DNA of 64,000 nt, from the NCBI GenBank assembly GCA_019828545.1, contig JACVRA010000090.1:124001-188000 (forward strand). The letters are read 5' to 3'. This document shows, one piece after another, positions 44,603 through 56,310 of the stretch. The notes under the pieces are model-generated. The model saw only the letters and a program-made list of their open reading frames with translations. It was not told the origin of the DNA and ran no database searches. The DNA is from Paracamarosporium sp. OC-R06-R3 (Eukaryota > Ascomycota > Dothideomycetes > Pleosporales > Didymosphaeriaceae). Every line of letters starts with the position of its first letter. The stretch's first letter is position 1. The position numbers were made by a program, and so were the translations under genes.

Positions 44603-45746
44603 AGCAGGTTCCATTGTTTGTTGTATATATAATTTGCATTAGTCGGTGGAGACTCCAACCTTCATTCTTCTCGTCTAAATTCTTCCTTTTGCGACATGGC
44701 AGATGATACGCGCGTTTTAGAGCTTTTCAGTCTCAAGAACCATGGATCCCTAGACTAATTGGTGCTTCCCGGCTGCATGAGGTGATTGTGTAGACACTCT
44801 TGAAGAACGGCGTAAACTGATTCCGTGGTCTTCTCTTTTAAGTTCTTTGGTCCCTGACACTAGCTTGCTCGATGCTGCTATAAAGTTTCTCTTGCGGTTG
44901 GTCTTTATCGTTCAATCTTGTCAATGTCACATCTAAATCCGACGCGACAGAAATACTGCATGAAGCGCAGGCGCAATGAGAGGCGCGGTTCGTAGCTATT
45001 GACTTACGATTACTTTATCAAAAATGGCTCGGCGAACTGTGAGTGTGAAGTTCCAGAAGTCTGATATGTTGCGACAAGGTGGAGAAAGGACTGAGAAGCT
45101 TGCTGTTCTTTTGAATTTACGATATGTTGCTCCACAACATTTTCTTAGAACACCTAATAAGCCTCTTCGTTCTAGCTAGTCCTTGAGACTTAACATTCAG
45201 GCTCTTGTGTATACCAGTCGGTAGTAACTGATCACGTCACAGCTTAAGACCTTCCTACCCAGCTTTATATATACATATGTCCATCTAAAAATAGATTGCG
45301 CACGTGAATTACGTTAATTGATAGGTACAAGCAGGGAAGTGCAAATTCGAGTTTCAGCCTCGCGTCCCTCCCGGCTGCGCATGTGAGAAGTTTTTTCGGC
45401 TCGATCGTTGCCGTTCCAATCATTGATGGCATATAGAGGCACAACCAAGTCCCGTTCTCGTATTGGTGATACCTTGGCGCGCTTGCAGCCTATCATTCGG
45501 GGATTCAACATCGTGAGTGTAGACAACTCGGTGCCAACCGCCCCCAATCGTGCCAAGACGAGCACGACAGGCATGACACGCCATAGTCCCGTCGTGTGCG
45601 TTGAAACCGACCCCATGCTCTTACTCACTTGTGTTTCTGTTACTGTTCCATCCTCTCCTCCCGCTTATCTTGCCAGTGTGTCTTGAATTATTGCGACTGC
45701 AACACTTACATTTTGCAGAGCTTCAAAATTGTTACCTAAATCAGTC
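44603..45746. other. intergenic, 1.1 kb
   Basis: No gene seen. TATATATA near 45265 is about 480 bases from the next ATG, so either the leader is long or an upstream exon was missed. Open frames 45314-45686 on both strands have no family features. Confidence 0.5.
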
Positions 45747-46870
45747 ATGGCTACTATTGCTGACCCTGTCTCAATCGCACTCTACAATCGTGGTCCTCTG
45801 ACAACGCTTTTTGAACCTGAACCCTCGTGTTACTCTACGCTTACGTTTCTGACCGAATACTCTGTATTATACGCAGGGCATTACCTTGTGCCTTACTTTG
45901 ATACTGCGTGTATTCCTACCGGGACCAAGCAATCTGCTGACCTGGCAGATGCCCAGTCATGGGCGTTATATTACTGTTAGTCTCTGAAGAAGTATCGACG
46001 TCCTACGAGCGCTGATGGTGTCATAGACAGTCCGGCATTATGTCCAAGTGGCTGGACCACAGATAAGACGTTAAGGGGAGCGATTTCCTATGATTCATCT
46101 GCTTCGATGATTATTAGTAGCGATACCACAGCAGCTTTGTGTTGTCCTCCGTAAGATCTTTACTTGAAATCACGACTATTCAACTCAGTGTCATTGTGAC
46201 TAACAAGGATAGTGGCTACCGATCTTGGGCCCATGACCACCTATGCGCATCTGTGATCAACACAGGCCAAGTCGTGAACTTCAGAGCACCGAAGTCTGAA
46301 GGGGATATTTGGGTACCAGGGATCGCTTCCACTGGTGAGTGTATAAGACTGTTGGAGTGAGGAAGAGCCGTACTTAGATCGATGTTTACAGAAACATTTT
46401 CTACAGAGACGACAGTGTCTGCAGATGGAATCGTCGTATTGTGGCAAAGCTCAGATGAGCCATTGCTGGCTTCAGCGACCATAGCACCTCCAGCTACACA
46501 GCAAAGCCGTGCAACAACATCCTCAAATACTGTACAACCCGAACAACGATCTTCTTTTACAGCACCAACTTCGACCGCATCCACAAGCCCGACAACATCA
46601 GGCAGCGGAAATTCAAGCGCTTTGTCTATCGGTGCCGTTGTCGGGTTAGGAGTTAGCATTCCCGTGGCAATCATGACTGCATTGCTTTTTGGGGTTTTCA
46701 TCTTCCGTCGCAAGAAGAAAGCTGCTGATGTAAAACCATCACCAAACGTACAAACATACAACGAATCCGAAACGGAAATTGCAGGGGCAGCTATCAGTGA
46801 ACTATACAACCACCCTGGCGAATTGGACACTACATCAAGACGTCAGGCTCCAATACACGAGCTTCATTAA
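45747..46870 (+). CDS. single-pass membrane protein with Cys-rich ectodomain
   Basis: Four exons (45747..45975, 46027..46150, 46213..46334, 46392..46870) give 317 aa. Order: Cys-containing ectodomain with SPALCPSGW, a TAALCCPPGY motif and a further LCAS; a Ser/Thr-rich stalk (residues ~165-225) likely O-mannosylated; a membrane helix IGAVVGLGVSIPVAIMTALL; then basic RRKKK and a ~50-residue cytosolic tail. The CPSG(W/Y)...CCP(S/P)GY pattern is seen in a large group of fungal plasma-membrane proteins that have no clear signal peptide. The layout resembles wall-stress sensors but a WSC domain is absent. Ligand and pathway unknown. All four splice junctions are in frame. Confidence 0.8.
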
Positions 46871-49800
46871 AAGAATTCCGGCTAGATGCACGGATTTCAG
46901 CTTATGCTCTTGTCATTATCCTCTCGTGTTCGCGTTTGCGTGGGCACGTATACATGGGACATCGATGCGCGATATTGGCAGGAACACTTTCTCGACAGGA
47001 GCACTCTATTCAATCGGCATCACACTGTAGGAGCGTACGACAAAGCGATTGATCAATATGGAGGCGGCATTAGAACTATCCAAACTTTGTTACAGTCACA
47101 ATCAAGTCTAGTCCCATCACAAACTTGGATGGCAACTCACTCAGGATGCATGGCCATGAGGCCCACGGTACCATAGATATGATCCATCATGGTTCGAACC
47201 AAAATAGCCCGCGCCCTGCTATCCAGCTGGAGGAAAATTCCGCTGCGTAAGCCGGAAAAGTGCATGCGAATAAATACGAAGAATTGCCGAGTTCAGTCTG
47301 GAATTGCTACGCGTATGAGGTTGGTGTGGTAGGACCCTTACAGGAAGCGTCTCTATGCAGCTATTATTAGCGATCTTTACCCATACTTTCGTTATACCCT
47401 CCTGCTTCCCAATGTCTCTTCCACAGTATGAAATACTGGCCCGTGATTTGAAGGCCCAAAATGTAGGTAAACGGGCGGCTTCGTCAAGCCCAGCTCCTAC
47501 AAAGTATGAGTTCGCTCATCAATCCTAACAACGGATGGTGAGGAGAGCTCTCTAGCCATCTAAGCAGGTCCGTAATCCGCTAAGGCCGAGGGCAACGAGT
47601 TCGTTCTGTCTTCTCTCAAGCTACTTTCTTCTTGTTCTTGGCCATCTGCATGACTGGTGGTGCAGACGTTGTCGTCATAGGCGCGCGAGCGCTTTGCTCT
47701 AGGGATTTGCGGCGTATGGCAGAGGTAAGCGGAGCTCGGAGGGGTATGACAACCCCTGTAGAAAGGGGGACGGTTTGCTTGTGGATTGCTGGAAGGGGTA
47801 GCTTCGAGTGAGCATAGCCTTTGCTATCATAGCATGTGGAGAAGGTGGACGTACTACGGTAGCACCGTTGCACAAGGCTACTGCGAAGGACTACGCTGCT
47901 TGTCGAAGCTTCCCAGAATATAACAGACTGTGTATATCGTATAGGCCCCCATCATATGTGCTTCTATACGGCGAGAGCCCTGGTCGGACTGGTCATTGGC
48001 TTTGCGTACATACAAAAATGGGTAGAACGCGGAAGGAGGGGCACAGGATGCCACATAAGGCGCCGATTAGAGTGTTTTCATCGATTTGGAAAAGCGGAGA
48101 ACTAGAAAGAGGGCATGTACAAGATCTTTAAAAGGTCGTTGCGTATATGCAAGAGCGTTGTTTGTATTATTGCGTGGCTGGTCGAGGAGAAGGGCAGGTA
48201 CGTCGTAATGCCGCCTCTCTCAGCGTGTCCGGCGTGGTCCCTCTGTCTCCGTAGCCTCCGTAGCACGGCGACCTGCGCACGCTCTGTCTTCCTGGTGTGA
48301 CGCAACCGCAGAATGCCGTCCGAAAGCTCGTCCTGGTTTGGTAAAAACCAAGCTATACCGGCATCAGTAATGCAGATTCGAGCCTTTCGAACAGCTTACG
48401 GTATAGTCACGCAACCACACCCCAATGCCAAGCTCGAACCTCGAGGCATCATCCACCAACCCTCGAAAACTCGGCTTGTATGGTCAACATGTGCTGCGAC
48501 ACGGTAACCTCGAAGCATCATCCGCATTTCTGGGCTTCTCGAACACCGCCGCAGCTGTTGCTTCCTGGCCACGGCCACCTCCACCCAACGATGCAGTTGA
48601 CACGCTCCTCGACGCAACAACTTTAGGAATGCTACGATTCCTGTTCCGAAAAGCCTTTGTGGCGGTCGTAATGCCCATGGTAGGAGCCTATTTGGACGTG
48701 CCGCCGCCATTGAGCTCATGTCGCTGACCTCAAAGTAGTTCGTATCCATTGGCGTAGCTGGTAAACGCATAGCATTCTGCAACGATACGTCCTCGGGACC
48801 TCCTTCAAGCTGCAATCGGATCTAATAGCTCCGGCCATATTCTTCTTGCCTTTTCGTAGTGCTCGAAGCTACTGCAGCGGCAGCTCTAACCGGGACGGCG
48901 ACCCCCAAAGCACGCCCAGATCGGATTCTCGCAGGGCATACACCACCGCGCGGAGAAACCCCTCCAATACTTCTACCATAGACTCTTTGTTTCTGATAAC
49001 GTCATCAATTCGCCCTATGCTCTTGCTTGTCAAGCAGCCATGTACGTTGGTACTCCAGGACTCAACTACGAGCAGCCCGATGTCGAGTCTCGCGAACCGC
49101 ATCAGCGAGCAGCGGACCAGTGGGAATCATGACCAGTGGCGTGATCCAAACGGAATACCTAGTTTCCTGCCGCTTAAAAAAGCGGATCGACTCGAGTACA
49201 AATTATCGAGGGAAATACTTATGATGTCCACGCCGGCAGAGAACAAAGTGCACACAAGAGCACTCAGCGTTTTCCCTAGCCCAGCGGTTCCGCGAATGGA
49301 TCATACTGAAGTGACCTCTTCTACAAGCCCGATGGGTCACTGGAGCACCTACAGAGCTACAAAGGAGTATTGGTAGCTTCGGGACCCTTGACAACAATGC
49401 CACATTCACGGGCCTTGGACTGGAACATGTGGTCTGGGATAGAGGATAACCGAGAAGATGGCCAAGACTGGAACCGCGACAAACACCTGCACGGAGGCAA
49501 ACAACTTGCCTGGGACGCAAGGCATCATCACCGCTGTGCAGTCTACAGGTTTTCACCTACACGCATGCATGGGAAATGCATTAAGACGTAAGCTTTTTCT
49601 GTATTCCATGCAGGGGTATCTATGCCGAGTTTCTTACGTATGTGTGCAGGTGCACGACGCGCTATCCTCCGGTAATGCAATCTGTAACGACTACCAGATC
49701 TGTTCGATCTCTTATATCATGGGCTCAGAACGAAAACAGTACATCGCCTTAAACCCATTTCTTCCACCACCAAGCCGCTCCAGCGACTAAGATACTTACG

Positions 49801-49876
49801 ACAAATACACTATTATGTTGTGAGTTACATGCTTTGACTTGTGATACATGAGGGGGATGATAATAAATATAGGTGA
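46871..49876. other. 3.0-kb region without a supported gene
   Basis: No complete gene found. At 48846-49600 several plus-strand frames look protein-like in turn (for example NSPYALACQAAMYVGTPGLN in one, GVLVASGPLTTMPHSRALDW in another), separated by stops and frame changes; this may be a decayed gene or poorly resolved exons. I could not name the family. A minus frame at 47616-47873 ending KKKVA is unsupported. No repeats or RNA genes recognised. Confidence 0.45.
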
Positions 49877-52800
49877 TTACCTCGCAGTGCGTGACGGGAA
49901 GCATGCCCGAAAGTGGGCACAGATTTTCTGCGCAACGTTGCCACCCTTCACATCCTCGCCATTGGAACCAATCTCTCCCGGGGGGTACGGCGTACGGCTT
50001 CGCTTCTTCATAAGGTCGTCTTTCATATCTTCGGGCTCCGTAAATGTGACTCTTGAAGGCCTCGGCGGTAAAGGAACATTTGCTTTGGGCGGTGCCGGAG
50101 GCAAGACGACAGTATCGAACACTTTACCGTAACGTTTGCACTCATCGGTGTCATCTAAGCCTTCGTCCTCTTCGTATATGATACCGGTGCGGCTCTTGTC
50201 TGGTATACGACGACGAATGACTGGCACACTAGTATGGGTATCCCGTTCCTCAGTGGCCGCGTTACGATCATTGCTCTCATAGTAGCCAGCGCGCCGATCC
50301 TTTGACATTGGCGTAACTACCTCCCCTCCATTCGATATTGGGATGGGAGCTGATGGCACAGGTAGACCAGGCACACGGGATGCAAGCATCAGGACCGGTG
50401 AGGGAAGTTGCGATCCTTGATTTTCATCCTCAGACGCATCCTCCTGGATAGACTGCAATGACATCGTAGAAGACGTCCGAATAGGAACGAGATCCACAGA
50501 AGAGCAGGATTGTGAGACGATAGCTGGAGAAACAACGCCGATTGGGGATGGCACCATATCTTCAGGGAGACGGTTACCTATATCGAGAACGCGATCGAAC
50601 AATGCATCTCGATCCATTGGAAAAATCTCAAGCGAGGGATCGCGAAGGTCCTGATCCTCTTCATCCGAACGTGGCATCCTGTGAGGCAGATTGCTCCGCT
50701 GGGAACGGAAGACGTTGGACGGTGCACGCCTCACAAACGATGCGAAGTCAGGGATCTCGTTTGTGCGCAGTCTCCAACCACCACCCTTGCTACTGAGGCT
50801 ATCGCTGCTTGATCGATCGTTACCTGGGACTGTTCGTTCATGTGCTAGCAGAGGCACACCCCCAAGGCCAAACTCATTTTCACCAGAGTTATCCCGGGAG
50901 AACGTTGGTCGGCGAGTAGCTCCAAAGATGCTATGCTTGAATGCTTCTCGCAAACGCTCAGACGTAAACGAATCTGTCTTCTGGGTCGTCGAAAGCCGAG
51001 CATCGTCACCACTAGTGGTTTGTCGGGCCTTAGAGCGCTCGCTAGCAGTGTCAGAATAGGTGATCTCTGTGTCATGACGTTCTGGACAAGCGCCGTCTGA
51101 TCCAGTGAGGAGATTACTCTCGCTAGAATATCCAGGCTCGTGCGGCAGCATTGGAGAGACGTCAAGCTCGTCTGTTCCGGAGCTATTGGAAGAAATTCCT
51201 CCATTTATTTCGTGAGACATCGATGGGGCTCGATCAAGCTCACATACGCCGTCGTCTTCGCTCGAACTCTCCGCGTCATGCCTGTATGTTGATCGTTGGC
51301 CGTGTTCATAACCATGGCCGGGACGACAGCCAGCAGCAAGAGCATTCCGATTGCCAGAGATACTCTCGGCCTTGACCTGTTCTGACTCATGTGGGAGAGT
51401 TGGAGCTCTATCAAGCTCGTTCTCGTCGTTGCTATAGACTGAAGAAGATCTATAGTGATTGGCAGGGCTAGGAGGATTCAAGTGATCCAGAGGAAAGATC
51501 ATTTGCTCCGAGTAAAAGCTGCCCCGAGTGCTCGGCTCCGAGTTTCCTAACTGTCCCGCACCTATTTCGTATCCCATCAACGGAGCATGGACGAGTTCAT
51601 CATGGACGTTGTCGTCCTCGTTGACAAGCGTTGTGCCATATGATATGGAAGGTCCTTCAATGTCGACACGCGCAGCTGCAGGTTCTGAATTGGTTGCGAA
51701 TCGCATCATGGCAGCCTGGTTAAGTTCAACATGATCATTGTTCGTTGAGTGAGCAAAGTTGGTCTCATGCCGCATCAAGGGAGCCTGCTCGAGCTCATCT
51801 GTGTTCTCGCGTTCGGTATCTCCGAAGCTGGTCTCATGACGCAAGAGTGGAGCCTGTGATAATTCGTCTGGTCCTTCGATTTGGTACTCATCGCCTGGAG
51901 CTGTCTGCCTAGCTGCTATCTCATGTCGCATAAGCGGGGCGTTGACAAACTCACTAGCCTGACTAGGTGGCCCGTCGGGAAGAATGACAGATTCTCGTGT
52001 GAAACCCTCGACAACACTGTGTGGCATGGCTTGGACTAAAGCTCGTTGATACGCTCTAGCTTGCTCAAAAGCAGACGGCATCGGGAACTGGATGTCCGAA
52101 GCTTCGTTGTACACGCCTATGGTATTCTCTTCCTCGATCGTGGACATCGGTGGTGAGTGTGAATGCAAGCCGCGCCAAGGGGTGTCTTCAGGTCGAGGCC
52201 TTGAGTACAAATATATTAACAATCATACGCTACTCCAGGATGGTATAGCGTACCTCTCTTGTTCCTGGTCGAAAGACTCGTGGCGGAACAACGGTGCCTG
52301 CTGCTCATCCTCGGTACCGGGCTCGACGTAGTACTGAGGTCCTACATCCCTACCATGCGCGCCTTGGGCGGTCGTAGTGTTACCAGTGGTCGATGCCATA
52401 TCTATGAGTCTGTTAGCAACGTTACCACGCCTGTCAACTGCAAAGCCAACCTGTCTGGACGTGCCCGCTCTGAAGAGGAGGAACGTAGACAGTGGGTAAA
52501 AGGATAGTCTGGTCGCCAGCCTCCTGGTTTTCGTTCGTGTCCAAGGCCGCACCCCAACCCGAGCGCATCGTGGCAGGAGCCTCCCAGGTTGAAATCGGAG
52601 CGAGCTCGTGAAATACGCGCTCAGCGTAGCCGAGGTTGTTGACGTTGCCGACCTGATCTTCGACTATACGTCTCTGTCAGCCTGTTCAAATGGATACTTG
52701 CTCATCGCTGGCTACACCATTTCCGATAGCCTGGCTCACGGCTGATGGGCAAGGTGGTGGACAGTACATACCAATCGGCTGTTGGTTGTCTAAAAGCCAG

Positions 52801-53255
52801 TCATCGCCGGCACGGACCTTGTACTGATAGACTTGTTCAGGAACGTTGTCGATCTGGCAGGTATAGATTCGTCGACCGGTGGAGTCTGTGCTGGCAGCGG
52901 TCATTTGGAAAGGAGCCTCCCAGTTATTGAGAGAGGTCCAAACGAAAACCGGAGGGCTGGCGTTCAAAAGGGGAATAGAGATCGTTGCGCGAGTAATCGT
53001 TTCGATCTCACCGCTAACACTAGGAGAAAGAAAAATGGAAGGGAGGGAGACCTCTGATACTGAAGATAGACGCGGGTTGCCTCGAGAGGATTCAGCCGGT
53101 CGCTCCGACGATACCGACGCGTTGTGCACAGCGGCAGAACGCTGTCGAGGAACAGTAACGTCAGTCGAGCTTGAAGATATGTGTTGATCAGCATTGCTTT
53201 TGGACGACTTGTTCTCGAAGGGCACCTTGGCCGGGTGCCGCTTGAGAGACTCCAT
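49877..53255 (-). CDS. CBM48/AMPK-type glycan-binding domain protein with repeated APLxRHE motifs
   Basis: Four exons (53255..52772, 52663..52451, 52401..52254, 52199..49877) give 1055 aa. Residues ~88-172 form an AMPK-beta/CBM48-type domain: VFVWTSLNNWEAPFQM, YQYKVRAGDDWLLD and VEDQVGNVNN are its strands, split by the first intron. The remainder is hydrophilic and probably disordered. It carries about ten copies of a motif like (E/D)L-xx-AP-L-M-R-H-E between nt 50835 and 52307, and a C-terminal basic patch (KKRSRTPYPPGE). Yeast CRP1/MDG1 have a related N-terminal domain. A role in glycogen-linked or kinase-linked scaffolding is possible but unproved. No membrane segment is clear. Gene structure firm; function open. 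Confidence 0.88.
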
Positions 53256-54766
53256 GGCGTACGAAGGAGAAATAGGTGTGAAGAAAGAGGAGATGCGGAC
53301 GGAGAAAAGAAAGGGACTGAGGATGGAGAAGAGAAGGAGGGGATGCGGATAGAGAAGAGAAGGAGGGAGCGTACCGTAGTGGGCGGGGTTTTGTCTGCTG
53401 GTGGAGAGGGCAGGCGTGTGGCGGTTGCGACTGCCCTCTCGAGTGGACCGTCTAGGGCGTGTTGTCTCCGCCGGCAGCCTGTGCGAAGCCAAAAGAAGGA
53501 AAAGAGGACGTGTACAAACGGCCCTGCTACTTCCTCAGATGTTCTGAAGCAAAACCTCGACGGTGTATATCTGTGGCAACTATCTCTTCAGGCGTTGCTC
53601 TCTGTTGAAGACTTTGGGAAGGGATCTGAAGGTATTAACGGCTCATGCAACATCAACTCTGCTGCCCGAGCTACGAGCATGGACATCTCCCCCACAATCT
53701 TCACAGGCATGCCATTCCCACCCTATGGTGTGCTGTGTGGCTCCCAAGTGACGTGAGAGGGACGTTGGCTGTCAGGAGCTATGGAAAGTGGGCGAACCGC
53801 GGTCATGCATATGGTAGAGCTTGCGCCACAGCCATCAAACGAGCAAGATCCGGGGCAATCGCCAACATCAATTTTATCCTCGGCTTTGGCTTGTTAACGC
53901 CAACTCAAATTTCGTCATCAAATAGTCTATATCAGAGCATGGATCGGAAGCGTTCCGCGCATGGTATTATTGCAGAGGTTTACCTAGGGGGTGCTGCCCT
54001 GTTGCGTATATGACGAAATTCCTTTCCCCGCAATATGAAGGCGGGTCTACGCTAAACCTTCGGCTCCCACGACACAACAGTTTACTCTTTATATCAACCA
54101 TACTACCGTCGTTCTTTGCGATTCTCTCGCTTGCTCTCATAACGATTTCGCGTACGATGTTATCTCCCGTAATCGATCGAAGGATATCTGTAAGAAGCAC
54201 TATCGCATCCCTGTTTCCGTCCCTCCGTACGCTGCCGAGCCGCATAGCAAGGCCTGAACCACGCCGATAGACGCAGCAACTGCGGAGCTAGCACGAAAAT
54301 CCTCATACTTGATGGCTTATCCGGTAGGGTAGCATCATGATGGTTGTAGCAGAGGGGTTCTCGCTACTTCGACTGGTCTTGGGGCACAGAAGCTACGATG
54401 GGATGCCAACACGGCATTACGGTCGCTTCCGGAGCACAGCTCTTCACAGTAACATGTCCTACCAGCTCTCTTCTAAGCTTTGAGCTGCGAGGATGAAGTC
54501 GAAGCTTAGAGCTGTATGTGGTACGCTGCCAATTTTCGAACCGCCGACCAAGCCGAGTTCTATTCGTCAAGCATCGCATCGCCAAGCAACGCGACGAACA
54601 AGCGTTTGACACGGCGCTCGTGTAGAAGACAAGGCGAGCCATGGGATGGTGTGAACCGCAGCAGAAAGCATGACTGGTGAAGAAAACTGCGAGTGCGCTG
54701 AAGACAGTCCCAGCATGCTTGAGTCGCCTCGGGATAGAAGATTATATTTTCTGGCATCGCAGCTGA
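53256..54766. other. intergenic, 1.5 kb
   Basis: The left 200 bases are the promoter and purine-rich (coding-strand pyrimidine-rich) leader of the CBM48 gene. A minus-strand frame at 53967-54245 and a plus-strand frame at 54010-54270 overlap; neither has recognised motifs or splice partners. No RNA gene or repeat seen. Confidence 0.5.
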
Positions 54767-56310
54767 TCAAGTAGTAGTGTTGGGCACGGAAAATTCCGAA
54801 AAGTCATCCCTTCGCGGCGAAGCAGGCATATCCACGAATACTGCCCTCGACAGCCGCGTGTTAACCGTCCTCGCTACTCCAATTTGTGTTTCACCGTATG
54901 GATCTGGAAACGCCTCACAATCGAAATCGTCTTGTTCTTCTTCGGAGTTACGGGAATCGTCGTAAAACGTCAATCGCTTTGTCTTGGCCGGCTCGCCGAG
55001 AGTTGAGACAGATCTGTTCGGGAGCGTGGAGATGGTGCTAGGAAGCTTCTGAAGTCCTTGAACCTCTCCTCCACGACTCTTAAATCCCGATTCGATAAGC
55101 GTGGGGGTTTGTGACGGTGGCATTGTTCGTACGTGTGTGAAGCCGGACCACGCCTGCTTCAAAAGCGGGCTGAGGCTTGGGAGGGAGGCGGCGACAATGC
55201 CCACGTTGACCTCAATCTGGGACCAAAGAGGTATCCAATGCCATGCCCAGCTCCGATCTCCGTATGGTCTCGTCGAGTCACTCTTTTGCAATGCTGTTAT
55301 AATCTGATACATTCGCATAATGGTTGCCACAAGAGGCATCAGCCCGATGGAGAAATTGAATACAAGCGCATCTATGACAATTAGCGGGAGGAACGATACT
55401 CATTTCAAAACTGATCGTTACATACAGCGTTGCTTCCGATCGATTTTCAGGATCCCGAGCAGTGGCAAGGGAAACAGGACCAAGAACAAATCGATGAAAA
55501 CATTCAGTCCAGCCTGCGAAATGTAGAAAGGTACCCATGCTATACAATTCTCTTTGGGGCTATCCAAGTCGAGAATGGTAGACAAAGGAAGGCAACTGAA
55601 CATCTCTGCCTGCGTTACGTTAGTTTTCGTTGCGCTCGCGGCGACTTTCGGTATCTTACAAAAAAGAAAGAAAGCGTAAACGCTGTGATCGCTGCCGCCA
55701 TAGTCCATACCACCGGCCCTCGTATGAACCAGGGAAGTCCTTTCTGTAAAGAACAAATACGATGATACAACGCTAGTATGCTCATTTTCACGGCCCTATA
55801 TCGCCATCGTCAACAAACAACAGTGCCGTTGAGACAGAGAGTGACCGACCAATTCGCCACATAATATAACAACATGTTGATGTATTTGTACTAAGCATAC
55901 GTCAGCAATAGAGTGCTTAAAACGTCTCTATCTAGCTTACCATCATCGCTTGATTGAGATCTTTCAAGTCTGCCTCGTCGGAGTGTCGCCCACGTCCATG
56001 TTTCACCTCGAGCTGGAGCGTTGCCATTTCGCCAGCCCCGAACAACTGGGACATTATCAGCGTCAGGGCTATGATTGATGCCCAAAGCAGTGGACTTACT
56101 AGGGCAATGCCGATGAACAAGTCATCCAATCCGAACTTCCTAACTAGCCATCCGCGAGTGACAAAGCTATGCATCAATCAGCGCAACTGAAGAAACATCG
56201 GTCCTTTGCACTTACCGCAGCGCTACAAAGGAGAGCGCAACAGCATACAAAACGATGCTGACCCGTGCGATCGTAAGACCAGTGTCCTCAGACGTTCCAG
56301 GTTGTGCCAT
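54767..56310 (-). CDS. PTH11-like / fungal rhodopsin-domain membrane protein (2)
   Basis: Six exons (56310..56216, 56166..55941, 55890..55850, 55795..55660, 55609..55426, 55371..54767) give 428 aa. Helix 1 ends FVALRFVTRGW, followed by KFGLDDLFIG, the family landmark after helix 1. A loop leads to MMYKYINMLLYYVANW, then AVKMSILALYHRIC (helix 4), a long loop, GLNVFIDLFLVLFPLPLL (helix 6) and VEVNVG-like IEVNVGIVAASLPSL (helix 7). The ~130-residue cytosolic tail is Ser/Thr/Asp-rich. Exon 3 has only 41 nt and a weak GTCGGT donor, chosen because it alone restores the frame and the NWAVKMS helix. A plasma-membrane receptor-like role is inferred. Ligand unknown. Confidence 0.83.

Noticed and set aside
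47180..47200. GGTTCGAACC resembling a tRNA B box
   Set aside because: A self-complementary decamer without a 5-bp T-stem or any other tRNA arm around it.
53967..54270. Overlapping minus (92 aa) and plus (86 aa) frames
   Set aside because: Mutually antisense, no motif, no splice partners, no promoter elements; cannot tell either from chance.
55836..55890. Longer exon 3 for the second rhodopsin-like gene using the GTCTCA donor
   Set aside because: It breaks the frame into a stop in the next exon; the GTCGGT donor at 55849 keeps the frame and the family helix.
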